The notes: a model not told the origin generated them from the sequence alone. Positions 1-6,306 are shown, counted from the stretch's first letter. The stretch is DNA of 33,307 bases from Paludibacteraceae bacterium (GCA_017557345.1 JAFYZR010000129.1:1-33307); one strand, 5' to 3'. A program made the numbers and translations.

Positions 1-58
1 CCATAGTTTAGAAGAGTTTAATTATTACCTATATATAGTTTACAAATAATCTATAAAT

Positions 59-100
59 AACCTACTAATAACCTACAAATCACCTACTAATCACCTACTC
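59..100. repeat. Imperfect 11-bp tandem repeat
   Basis: Four imperfect copies of an 11-bp unit (AACCTACTAAT and variants, the last one short) lie at 59-69, 70-80, 81-91 and 92-100. More degenerate copies seem to extend toward position 30. The array sits just downstream, on the minus strand, of a promoter at 119-150, so it would be transcribed as the 5' leader of whatever lies left of the window. There is no spacer structure, so it is not a CRISPR array. Confidence 0.7.
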
Positions 101-118
101 AAATAGTTATTTTTGATG

Positions 119-150
119 CAAAGGTACAACAAAAAAATGGAATGTGCAAA
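119..150 (-). promoter_or_regulatory. Bacteroidetes-type promoter firing leftward out of the window
   Basis: On the minus strand TTTG (147-150) is followed after exactly 20 bp by TACCTTTG (119-126), a full match to TTTG/TAnnTTTG. The -33 box is extended as TTTGCACAT, as in other promoters of this window. Transcription would start near 111 and run through the 11-bp repeats to a gene outside the window. Confidence 0.7.
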
Positions 151-201
151 TTTTAGAGGGATTTTAGTGAGTTTTTGATAAATTTTCTGGTTTTGATATG
201 T

Positions 202-231
202 AAAAAACCGCCACGCGGTGAGGCATGGCGG
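202..231 (-). terminator. Rho-independent terminator of the three-gene minus unit
   Basis: Read on the minus strand, the stem CCGCCA/TGGCGG (226-231 with 208-213) has further GC pairing inside and is followed by six T (207-202). It lies about 140 bp past the stop of the lipoprotein gene at 369-1283 and closes that transcription unit. Confidence 0.85.
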
Positions 232-256
232 GATGAGAATAATGTGATTTAATCCC

Positions 257-358
257 TTATACAAAGAAATAAATGAGCAGACCTATTAAAGCGATGACAC
301 CTATAATTAGTTCAATTTTCTCAATTATAGATGCTTTTACATTCTCTGCTAATTCTAT
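257..358 (-). other. Possible 33-residue single-TM micropeptide frame without an ATG
   Basis: An open frame downstream of the lipoprotein stop would encode 33 residues: a charged helix-like start (ENVKASIIEKIE) and a hydrophobic tail (LIIGVIALIGLLIYFFV) ending at TAA. It looks protein-like and lies before the operon terminator. However, it opens with ATA straight after an in-frame TAG and has no ATG, GTG or TTG, so it may be a gene remnant, use a non-standard start, or be chance. Confidence 0.2.
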
Positions 359-368
359 CTATTGTATA

Positions 369-1283
369 TCAATTACCCATTGCTGCTTTTCGTAAGGAAT
401 ACTTTCCGTCTTCATCATAACTGATAATATCATCTACGTACCAATTATTATTTTCGTAAACCATTGGCATATCAACCTTTTTGTTATCGCCATTTTCTGG
501 ATAATGCAATATAATATGTGCTATGGCCTTTACTTCAGATATAACTTCGACTTTTACAGATGCTAATTCCGCGTATGCTCCTTGAGTGCACTCCCAATAA
601 TCCCAATCCGGCCATCCAAGTTCGCTATCATCTGCCTGTTGGGCTTTGCTAAAAATAGAATAAAATGCTTTTGACATGATTTTATTATCGGGCATACGGC
701 TCTCGTATTGTGCTTCAATTCTTTGTTTGATAGCGTCTTCAATATCATCCTCATCAAGAGTTGATGTTCCGCCTCCCAAAGTAGCAGCTATATTTTCAAA
801 ATATGCCACTAAAGTTTCTTCGTCCAAATCCAAATCCCACTCTAACATGGAATTGTTTTTAAAGGTCACCTTGACACCGGAGTTTTCCTCTGTCGCAGTC
901 CAAATCGAGAAACCATCTTCCTTAGGTTGTTTAGCCCATTTGGAAAACTTCACTTCTAATTTGTTATACCCATCTAAGATGTCAGCCGCCATTTCATCCT
1001 CTTTAGCCATTTTTTCCAGTGCTATTTTGAATTTTGGACAATCACCATCAAGGATATCGCTTTCATCATTCGCTTTTTCTGCCTCTGCATCCAATTTCTC
1101 TGCAAAAGCGTCAACAGACTTTTCGTCGTACACGGCGTAACCGAAAGCTAATGCGACCTGAGTACGATACGAGTCCTCAATTTCTACCGCCCAACTATCC
1201 GGATCTTCAAGAGCTCCGCACGAAGGTAATAATACTGATAACGCAAGGGCAATGATGCCCACAAATAATGTTTTTGTTTTCAT
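369..1283 (-). CDS. Putative lipoprotein, unknown function
   Basis: This encodes 304 residues. A type II signal peptide ends in LLPSC, with Cys22 as the expected lipidation site, so the product should be anchored in the cell envelope. The mature part is acidic and mostly hydrophilic, with a helical middle (about 60-200). Its C-terminal part, about 240-300, includes VYENNNWYVDDI, which resembles the late strands of small DUF4878/NTF2-like bacterial lipoproteins; that comparison is only an impression. It is the last gene of a minus-strand unit, 21 bp after the DUF4234-like gene, and is followed by a terminator at 202-231. I do not recognise a function. Confidence 0.8.
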   Translation of the reverse strand: MKTKTLFVGIIALALSVLLPSCGALEDPDSWAVEIEDSYRTQVALAFGYAVYDEKSVDAFAEKLDAEAEKANDESDILDGDCPKFKIALEKMAKEDEMAADILDGYNKLEVKFSKWAKQPKEDGFSIWTATEENSGVKVTFKNNSMLEWDLDLDEETLVAYFENIAATLGGGTSTLDEDDIEDAIKQRIEAQYESRMPDNKIMSKAFYSIFSKAQQADDSELGWPDWDYWECTQGAYAELASVKVEVISEVKAIAHIILHYPENGDNKKVDMPMVYENNNWYVDDIISYDEDGKYSLRKAAMGN

Positions 1284-1304
1284 AATAATTTTTTTAAAAA
1301 AATG

Positions 1305-1889
1305 TTACCCTTTTTGATTATAATCTGCATTTATCAAATTCATTGCTTTCATTCGCTTGTGAATGTAAATGAATGGGCCAACAAGAATGAGAGATCCTAT
1401 TATACCCCACAGCCAGAAATCTCCGGCTCCAAAATCATAAGCAATGTTCCGACGGCGTAACTCAAAGTTCATTCGGTCAGATGTACGATGAAACCATACA
1501 ATAAGAGCAATACCCAAAGTGAGCCATGAAAAGATAAAGAATATCCAACCAAATCGCATTGTGCGGCGAGCATCATAACGAGTTACAAGCATATTCAACT
1601 CATCCGAAATGTGATCTTCAACCACAATCTGGTATATGCCAAATGTAATTAGATTTAAAAGGAGTATCTTTAGTAATCCCCTATTTGTCCTCAACATACC
1701 TTGACCAGTTGGCACATTTTGCGAATTGTTATTCGCATTATTTTGCGTTAAATTAATGTTAACAACTGGAGTTTGGTTATTAGATTCCTTATGCTCATTT
1801 TGGGGAGGTTCAGGAGTTTTTTCTACTACTTTTTCATTTGCTGCAGCGTCTACTACTGCGGGCATTTTCTTTTGTTTTTCCTTTTCCAT
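1305..1889 (-). CDS. DUF4234-like membrane protein
   Basis: This encodes 194 residues. The N-terminal 65 are low-complexity and rich in Asn, Gln, Pro and Glu. The rest has three hydrophobic segments at about 72-90, 112-132 and 157-175. The first carries LLLNLITFGIYQIV, close to the TxGIY signature of DUF4234-type small membrane proteins, and EDHISDELNML and KRMKAMN fit the polar parts of such proteins. No catalytic residues are apparent. It lies between the 20-residue-repeat protein upstream and the lipoprotein downstream on one strand, with gaps of 63 and 21 bp, so the three are probably cotranscribed. The family assignment is by eye; the function is unknown. Confidence 0.75.
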   Translation of the reverse strand: MEKEKQKKMPAVVDAAANEKVVEKTPEPPQNEHKESNNQTPVVNINLTQNNANNNSQNVPTGQGMLRTNRGLLKILLLNLITFGIYQIVVEDHISDELNMLVTRYDARRTMRFGWIFFIFSWLTLGIALIVWFHRTSDRMNFELRRRNIAYDFGAGDFWLWGIIGSLILVGPFIYIHKRMKAMNLINADYNQKG

Positions 1890-1952
1890 AAATCTTAGAT
1901 TATTTATTAGTTTCGCCTACTCTTTATAGGATTTTCGGCATTCTCCATTAAA

Positions 1953-2456
1953 TTATAATATTGTTATAATTATCGGAATAGGGATTTTACCATTTGTGGA
2001 GGAAATAATATCTCGTTTGTATGTCGTGTTTCCTTTGTATATATGGTTCCCATCGTACGTGTATACAATATCTCTTTTATATGTTGACTTTCCGACAAAT
2101 AAAGTTTTTCCATCCCACGTGTACATAATATCTTTTTTATATGTAGAATTTCCCCGAAAAAAATATTTGCCATTCCATGTGTACAAGATATCTTTTTTAT
2201 AGGTAGAACAACCATTATATACGTGCTTTCCATCCCAAGTATACAAAATATCACGTTTATATGTAGATTTCCCAAGATATAGATATTGCCCATCCCAAGT
2301 ATACAGAATATCCCGATTATAATTATTTTGGCCTTGATAATAGTACGTTTGGGCTGTTAGTAGTAAAGAAAAAAGCACACAACAAAAGACAGAAAAATAT
2401 CTCAATCGAAAGTGTAATATGGTATTAAATACGCCCATGTTATATAATATTGACAT
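1953..2456 (-). CDS. Secreted protein with six tandem 20-residue repeats
   Basis: This encodes 167 residues, or 161 if the ATG at 2438 is used; the AT-rich sequence before 2438 makes that start attractive. An N-terminal signal peptide (FSVFCCVLFSLLLTA, then Q) precedes six tandem copies of a 20-residue unit, consensus STYKRDILYTWDGK plus about six variable residues ending in G(K/N). The period is exactly 60 bp. The alternation of Tyr/Trp-rich strands and DG turns suggests a beta-solenoid or beta-sheet repeat outside the cytoplasm, which is inference. The last copy degenerates into an Ile/Pro-rich tail. It is the first gene of a minus-strand unit driven from 2650-2681. I know no named family for it. 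Confidence 0.7.
   Translation of the reverse strand: MSILYNMGVFNTILHFRLRYFSVFCCVLFSLLLTAQTYYYQGQNNYNRDILYTWDGQYLYLGKSTYKRDILYTWDGKHVYNGCSTYKKDILYTWNGKYFFRGNSTYKKDIMYTWDGKTLFVGKSTYKRDIVYTYDGNHIYKGNTTYKRDIISSTNGKIPIPIIITIL
1990..2349 (-). repeat. 60-bp tandem repeats coding 20-residue units
   Basis: Six imperfect 60-bp units correspond to the repeated STYKRDILYTWDGK-type module of the secreted protein. Because the period is a multiple of three, gain or loss of units would keep the frame. The most constant part encodes RDILYTWDG; the positions after DGK vary. Outer limits are approximate. Confidence 0.65.
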
Positions 2457-2482
2457 ACAAAAAGACCACTTTTACTTATCGG

Positions 2483-2595
2483 CAGGTAGGCTCTGGAAAG
2501 GCCTGTAGTCAAATAAGCAAAAGCAGTCTACACCATACGGCGGACTGTTTCAACTTATCACCCCTGACTACAGATAGATTTTCCAGATTTACCTG
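2483..2595 (-). ncRNA. Long nested inverted repeat: candidate structured leader RNA
   Basis: Five nested stems pair perfectly: 2483-2488 with 2590-2595 (CAGGTA/TACCTG), 2492-2499 with 2580-2587 (TCTGGAAA/TTTCCAGA), 2503-2511 with 2565-2573 (CTGTAGTCA/TGACTACAG), 2513-2517 with 2554-2558 (ATAAG/CTTAT) and 2524-2528 with 2543-2547 (CAGTC/GACTG). That is 33 Watson-Crick pairs in 113 nt, separated by small asymmetric internal loops. It lies between the promoter at 2650-2681 and the repeat-protein start, so the minus-strand RNA is the likely form. I recognise no known riboswitch. A hairpin-type MITE is the main alternative. Confidence 0.5.
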
Positions 2596-2649
2596 TCAAG
2601 TTGATACGTTGATACGTCTCAAAATATGTCTGTCTTCTAAAAGACAGCG

Positions 2650-2681
2650 CAAAGATACGAAAAATATTTGACTTATGCAAA
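2650..2681 (-). promoter_or_regulatory. Promoter of the repeat-protein/DUF4234-like/lipoprotein unit
   Basis: On the minus strand TTTG (2678-2681), exactly 20 bp, then TATCTTTG (2650-2657). The extended form TTTGCATAAGTCAAA matches the longer -33 motif seen at other promoters here. The predicted leader to the start at 2456 is about 185 nt and contains the nested hairpin. Confidence 0.75.
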
Positions 2682-2762
2682 TATAATTGTAAATTTTCGT
2701 ATTTTTTCAATATAATGTAGACCACTTCTGCTTAGAGCGCACAAAGGTACAACTATTTTTTG

Positions 2763-2817
2763 AGCCAAATCGTGCCAAAAGAAATCTTTTCATGCCAAAT
2801 GCCATTTTGTGCCAAAA
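2763..2817 (+). promoter_or_regulatory. Cluster of four TGCCAAA-type boxes, candidate operator
   Basis: AGCCAAAT (2763), TGCCAAAA (2773), TGCCAAAT (2793) and TGCCAAAA (2810) start 10, 20 and 17 bp apart in the same orientation. The last is part of an inverted repeat ATTTTG-TGC-CAAAAT (2804-2818). They lie immediately upstream of the RhuM-Fic promoter. Binding by the RhuM domain or by the next gene's product is an inference. Confidence 0.4.
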
Positions 2818-2851
2818 TATACCAATTTATCCTCATTTTTCCATCCATTTA

Positions 2852-2883
2852 TTTGCATATGTCATAATTTTTTAGTACCTTTG
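2852..2883 (+). promoter_or_regulatory. Promoter of the RhuM-Fic/regulator/kinase operon
   Basis: TTTG (2852-2855), 20 bp, then TACCTTTG (2876-2883). The ATG at 2902 is only 18 bp past the box, so the leader is about 10 nt. The sequence from -33 onward (TTTGCATATGTCATAA) nearly duplicates that of the lipoprotein promoter at 32484. Confidence 0.8.
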
Positions 2884-2901
2884 CAGCGTAATTGAAATAC
2901 T

Positions 2902-3909
2902 ATGGAAGAGAATAGAAGTTACAATCAACAATTAGGTATCGAGATCTACACAGCTCCCGATAATAGTATACAACTCCAAGTTAAAGTGCAAGAAGAAACG
3001 GTGTGGCTAACGCAAAAGCAATTAGCCGACCTGTTTGGAGTTAAAAAAGCGGCTATTTCTAAGCACGTCACAAACATCTTCAACCAAGGGGAATTAAGCC
3101 CCGACTCAACAGTTTCCAAAATGGAAACAGTTCAAATAGAGGGGAAACGTACTATTGTACGTTCTATGGATTATTATAATCTAGACATGATCCTTTCCGT
3201 CGGCTATCGCGTAAATTCGAAGAACGCTATCGCTTTCCGTCAGTGGGCGAATCGTGTTCTAAAGGACTATTTGATCAAAGGCTATGCCATTAATGAGAAA
3301 TTGCGTAGAGAGCAGTTGGCGGACTTGCGACAGTTGGTGCAGATTGTTGGAAGAACCGTGCAGAGTAAAGCCATCGAAAGTACCGACGAGACGCAAGCCA
3401 TATTCGATGTTGTAGTGGATTACACGTACGCGCTGGACACGCTGGATAACTATGATTATGAGCGGCTTGCCGTAAAAGAGACTACTCCGGAGGTGCGTTT
3501 CCATGCCACGTACGAGAATGCCAGGCAAACTATAAATGCACTACGTAAGAAGTTCGGTGGAAGTACATTGTTCGGCAATGAGAAAGATGACTCATTCAAA
3601 AGTAGTATAGGTCAGATTTATCAGACTTTTGGCGGTCAAGATCTCTATCCGAGTGTGGAGGAAAAGGCCGCTATGCTGTTGTACCTCGTGACAAAAAACC
3701 ATTCTTTCTCTGATGGCAACAAACGCATTGCTGCTACTTTATTCTTATGGTTCCTCAATAATAACGGCATTCTCTATCGCGAGGATGGCACAAAGCGCAT
3801 AGCAGATAATACACTGGTAGCACTTACGCTGATGATAGCCGAAAGCCGTACAGAGGAGAAAGACACGATGGTTAAGGTTGTTGTGAACCTAATCAATCAA
3901 AAGAACTAA
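2902..3909 (+). CDS. rhuM: RhuM-family protein with C-terminal Fic/Doc domain
   Basis: This encodes 335 residues. Residues 1-130 match the RhuM (virulence RhuM) family: TVWLTQKQLADLFGV is an HTH-like stretch, followed by LDMILSVGYRVNSKNAIAFRQWA. Residues from about 200 to 330 form a Fic/Doc fold with the active-site motif H267-S-F-S-D-G-N-K-R275, keeping the His, Asp, Asn and Arg expected of a live enzyme. Fic enzymes transfer AMP or other nucleotides to proteins; Doc phosphorylates EF-Tu. The Asp-Gly-Asn-Lys form is between the two classes, so the reaction is uncertain. No inhibitory (S/T)xxxE(G/N) helix was identified. The stop is one base before the next gene. The length is normal for Bacteroides RhuM proteins of this architecture. 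Confidence 0.9.
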   Translation: MEENRSYNQQLGIEIYTAPDNSIQLQVKVQEETVWLTQKQLADLFGVKKAAISKHVTNIFNQGELSPDSTVSKMETVQIEGKRTIVRSMDYYNLDMILSVGYRVNSKNAIAFRQWANRVLKDYLIKGYAINEKLRREQLADLRQLVQIVGRTVQSKAIESTDETQAIFDVVVDYTYALDTLDNYDYERLAVKETTPEVRFHATYENARQTINALRKKFGGSTLFGNEKDDSFKSSIGQIYQTFGGQDLYPSVEEKAAMLLYLVTKNHSFSDGNKRIAATLFLWFLNNNGILYREDGTKRIADNTLVALTLMIAESRTEEKDTMVKVVVNLINQKN

Positions 3910-3910
3910 C

Positions 3911-4459
3911 ATGCAACACCTCAAAGAAATAGTTATCCGCCAATTAGGTCGGACATTGGAATCACCGGCAGATTTTGAGTATTTATGCGAGCAAATACAA
4001 AAATCAACGGGTGAATATTTAAGTCCGACAACATTAAAACGCTTATTTGGAGTTATTCCTTACGAAGGACAAGTTCGGCCGGCTACCTTATCTATACTCG
4101 CGCGCTATGCCGGATATAACGGTTGGCAAGACTATCTAGACAAGCAGCATGTAGAATCGGGTTTTATAAATGCGAAGCGCATAATGACGAAAGAGTTGCA
4201 GAAGGGTAGTAAGGTATTGATGTTATGGAATCCAAATCGTGAATGTTTGATAGAATATATAGGCGAGGAACGATTTGTTGTGTTGCATTCTCAAAATAGC
4301 AAACTACAAATAGGCGATCAATTTAATGCAAATCAATTTATTCTTGGTCAACCATTAACTGTCACAAATGTTGTAAGTATACGAGAATCGGAACGACATG
4401 ATGTTTATGTTGCGGGAGCCAAAACAGGATTAACCAAAATTGAGATTTTGAATGTTTGA
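3911..4459 (+). CDS. Regulator-like protein with N-terminal HTH-like domain
   Basis: This encodes 182 residues. Residues 1-80 match a Bacteroidetes-type N-terminal domain with LSPTTLKRLFGV and RPATLSILARYAGYNGWQDY, found on many regulator-like proteins of the phylum and probably DNA-binding. After a linker (about 82-98), residues 98-182 are beta-rich (KVLMLWNPNRECLIEYIGEERFVVL) with no catalytic signature; a ligand- or protein-binding role is possible. It starts one base after rhuM and overlaps the kinase start by 8 bp, so the three genes look translationally coupled. It could regulate the operon, perhaps through the TGCCAAA boxes, or be the kinase substrate. These roles are inferred from position only. 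Confidence 0.75.
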   Translation: MQHLKEIVIRQLGRTLESPADFEYLCEQIQKSTGEYLSPTTLKRLFGVIPYEGQVRPATLSILARYAGYNGWQDYLDKQHVESGFINAKRIMTKELQKGSKVLMLWNPNRECLIEYIGEERFVVLHSQNSKLQIGDQFNANQFILGQPLTVTNVVSIRESERHDVYVAGAKTGLTKIEILNV

Positions 4460-5486
4460 CGCAGAAGTCAATTCGGGTTTTACCAAAGGCGGAGATATAA
4501 ATATTTCCAACCATTTTACAGAGATAACCTTGCTGCATACATCCAGTAATGGCTATTCCGAAGTATACAAAGCGAAACGTTATGGCCAATGGCATGTGCT
4601 GAAATGCCTAACCAAAGACGTTTCCAACGATGTTCAATATCAAACATTGCTGGAAAAGGAATTTCGTATCGCATATCCTCTATCACATCCTAATATTGTA
4701 CGTACACTTGGCTTGGAAGAAGTTCCGGGAATAGGGATTTGTATTATTCAAGAATACATAGAAGGTACTCCTATCACAACTATATCTCGCAGTCAAGCGA
4801 TAGAGTTATGTCAAGCCGTAGCGTATCTTCATCATTCGGGTGTAATTCATCGAGATATTAAGCCGGAAAATGTACTTGTGAGAAAAGATACCGGACATAT
4901 CGTGCTGATTGATTTCGGGTTGGCAGATAAAGCGAGTTTCAGTATTCTAAAAGGAGGTGCAGGTACAAGCGGATATGCAGCACCTGAACAATGGAAGGGC
5001 GAGATATTACCAGCTATCGATATTTACGGAATAGGCGGAGTGCTTGCGCTGAACAAGAAGTTAAGGCGTTTTGCTGACAAATGTAGGAGAGAAAATCCGC
5101 AAAAACGCTATCGTTCCGTTGTTGATTTAGAAAAAAGAATCGCTCGAAAGTATCCTTGGAGTATACTATGTATATGCATCCTTTTTGTACTATTAGGCAA
5201 TTTGGTTGTGTTTATATTTCAATACAGATCACAAGCGAATAAGCAAGCGGAAATACAAATGCAACAAATGGAAGAGTTACAATCTAACCACGCAGCAAAT
5301 ATCAATGCTATGATTAGAGAAAACGATTCTCTTCGAAATCGCTTGATAATCATAGAAACTCAAGAAAAACAAATGAATGAAGATTTAGAAAGAATGCGAA
5401 ATGCTTATATCCGTTCGCAACAGGAAAGTAATTCTTTCTATAACTCTTATGGCCGCGATAATAGTGCTGATTCGCAGAGATATTAG
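4452..5486 (+). CDS. Membrane-tethered Ser/Thr protein kinase (Hanks type)
   Basis: This encodes 344 residues. The kinase domain spans about 27-230: ATP lysine K51, a helix-C Glu near E70, catalytic loop HRDIKPEN with D135 and N140, DFG at 154-156, APE at 177-179, the subdomain IX Asp in AIDIYGIG, and a final Arg in NPQKRY. The segment between subdomains IX and XI is unusually short, so the C-lobe is compact. One transmembrane helix follows (about 236-257), then a Gln/Glu/Met-rich coiled coil to the end that would be periplasmic. The nucleotide loop (SSNGYSEVYKAK) is a weak GxGxxG. It overlaps the previous gene by 8 bp. Key residues are present, so it is probably active. A sensor kinase is a reasonable guess. 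Confidence 0.88.
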   Translation: MFDAEVNSGFTKGGDINISNHFTEITLLHTSSNGYSEVYKAKRYGQWHVLKCLTKDVSNDVQYQTLLEKEFRIAYPLSHPNIVRTLGLEEVPGIGICIIQEYIEGTPITTISRSQAIELCQAVAYLHHSGVIHRDIKPENVLVRKDTGHIVLIDFGLADKASFSILKGGAGTSGYAAPEQWKGEILPAIDIYGIGGVLALNKKLRRFADKCRRENPQKRYRSVVDLEKRIARKYPWSILCICILFVLLGNLVVFIFQYRSQANKQAEIQMQQMEELQSNHAANINAMIRENDSLRNRLIIIETQEKQMNEDLERMRNAYIRSQQESNSFYNSYGRDNSADSQRY

Positions 5487-5566
5487 AGACCTTATCACTT
5501 GGTATGATGAAATAATACTCAAAAATATTCATTTATGCCGACATAATACATTTTTTTGCCAATTTA

Positions 5567-5598
5567 TTTGGTACTTCAAATTTTTTGTAGTAATTTTG
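5567..5598 (+). promoter_or_regulatory. Promoter of udk
   Basis: TTTG (5567-5570), 20 bp, TAATTTTG (5591-5598). It precedes the uridine kinase start by 50 bp. The leader contains the AATCGNA heptamer array. I see no terminator between the kinase stop at 5486 and this promoter. Confidence 0.75.
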
Positions 5599-5610
5599 CA
5601 CTCCGAATAG

Positions 5611-5639
5611 AATCGTAAATCGAAAATCGCTAATTCGTA
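5611..5639. repeat. Imperfect 7-bp tandem array in the udk leader
   Basis: Successive units AATCGTA, AATCGAA, AATCGCT and AATTCGTA fill the space between the promoter and the start codon of udk. It is one of several 7/8-bp arrays at gene boundaries in this window, each of different sequence. Confidence 0.55.
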
Positions 5640-5648
5640 AATAGGTTT

Positions 5649-6266
5649 ATGTTTATCATCGGCATTGCGGGCGGTACCGGCTCGGGTAAAACAACGGTAG
5701 TCAGAAAACTCATCGAGCGCTTGCCAAAAGGCGAGGTGGTCGTTATCCCTCAAGACTCGTATTACAAAGACAGTAGTGACGTGCCCGTGGAAGAGCGTCA
5801 GAATATTAACTTTGACCATCCGGACGCCTTCGATTGGGAATTGCTGAGCAAGCACATCAAAATGCTCAAAGAAGGCAAGTCCATCGAGCAACCTATCTAC
5901 TCCTATATCACCTGTACTCGTTCCAAAGAGACGATCCACATAGAGCCTCGCGAAGTGATAGTCGTCGAGGGAATTATGGCTCTTCGCGAACCCAGGATGC
6001 GTGCTCAAATGGATTTGAAGATCTTCGTAGATGCCGATGCTGATGACCGTCTTATGCGTGTTATGAAGCGCGACGTACTCGAAAGAGGACGTACGGCCGA
6101 GCAAGTGATTGAGCGTTACCAACGCGTGCTCAAACCGATGCATGAGCAGTTCATCGAGCCTTGCAAACGGTTTGCAGATGTCATCGTTCCACAAGGCGGA
6201 CATAACAACGCGGCCATCAACATGCTGGCTAAGTTCGTTAAGCAGCAATTGAAAGAGCAGGATTAA
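5649..6266 (+). CDS. udk: Uridine kinase
   Basis: This encodes 205 residues, the usual length of bacterial Udk. It phosphorylates uridine and cytidine to UMP and CMP with ATP or GTP in pyrimidine salvage, in the cytoplasm. The P-loop is GGTGSGKTT at 8-16. Typical family stretches follow: IPQDSYYKD, NFDHPDAFDWELL (nucleoside-binding region), PIYSYITCTR and VVEGIMAL, and the lid has RVMKRDVLERGRT. It has its own promoter, and its stop is followed directly by an 8-bp repeat array and the chromate transporter genes. Confidence 0.96.
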   Translation: MFIIGIAGGTGSGKTTVVRKLIERLPKGEVVVIPQDSYYKDSSDVPVEERQNINFDHPDAFDWELLSKHIKMLKEGKSIEQPIYSYITCTRSKETIHIEPREVIVVEGIMALREPRMRAQMDLKIFVDADADDRLMRVMKRDVLERGRTAEQVIERYQRVLKPMHEQFIEPCKRFADVIVPQGGHNNAAINMLAKFVKQQLKEQD

Positions 6267-6306
6267 CGAGTTAGGGAGTTAGCGAATTAGTGAGTTAGGG
6301 AGTTGT
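6267..6306. repeat. 8-bp tandem array (GGAGTTAG-type) between udk and chrA
   Basis: Five octamers in perfect register: CGAGTTAG, GGAGTTAG, CGAATTAG, TGAGTTAG and GGAGTTGT. The array begins at the base after the udk stop, and its fifth unit contains the TTG start of the first chromate transporter gene. Confidence 0.8.

Larger units (their letters stand above)
1..368. other. Intergenic region: repeat, promoter, terminator and a possible micropeptide
   Basis: No conventional gene is visible in these 368 bases. They hold the 11-bp tandem repeat (59-100), a leftward promoter (119-150), a minus-strand terminator (202-231) and a 33-codon minus-strand frame with a hydrophobic end (257-358). The rest is AT-rich with nothing recognisable. 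Confidence 0.6.
2463..2734. repeat. 16-bp direct repeat pair flanking the hairpin and minus promoter
   Basis: AGACCACTTTTACTTA (2463-2478) and AGACCACTTCTGCTTA (2719-2734) agree at 14 of 16 bases in the same orientation, 256 bp apart. They bracket the nested inverted repeat and the minus-strand promoter. They could be the edges of a small inserted element, or two copies of a regulator site, one just upstream of the promoter and one near the start codon. Confidence 0.4.
2457..2901. other. 445-bp divergent intergenic region with long hairpin and two promoters
   Basis: This region separates the minus-strand repeat-protein unit from the plus-strand RhuM-Fic unit. From left to right it holds a 16-bp direct-repeat half (2463-2478), a nested inverted repeat (2483-2595), an 8-bp duplication GTTGATAC twice (2600-2615), the minus promoter (2650-2681), the second direct-repeat half (2719-2734), four TGCCAAA-type boxes (2763-2817) and the plus promoter (2852-2883). 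No protein gene is supported here. Confidence 0.7.

Noticed and set aside
59-100. Possible CRISPR array
   Set aside because: The 11-bp units follow directly on one another without spacers, and no cas gene is near.
1970-2293. 107-residue repeat frame in another reading frame of the repeat protein
   Set aside because: The 60-bp period makes every frame look repetitive; only the 1953-2456 frame has a signal peptide.
2483-2595. Integron attC-like site
   Set aside because: The nested hairpin lacks the RYYYAAC/GTTRRRY ends, and no integrase gene is present.
2902-5486. Mobile element carrying the Fic/kinase operon
   Set aside because: No integrase, transposase, terminal repeat or tRNA target is visible; only base composition and gene type suggest transfer.
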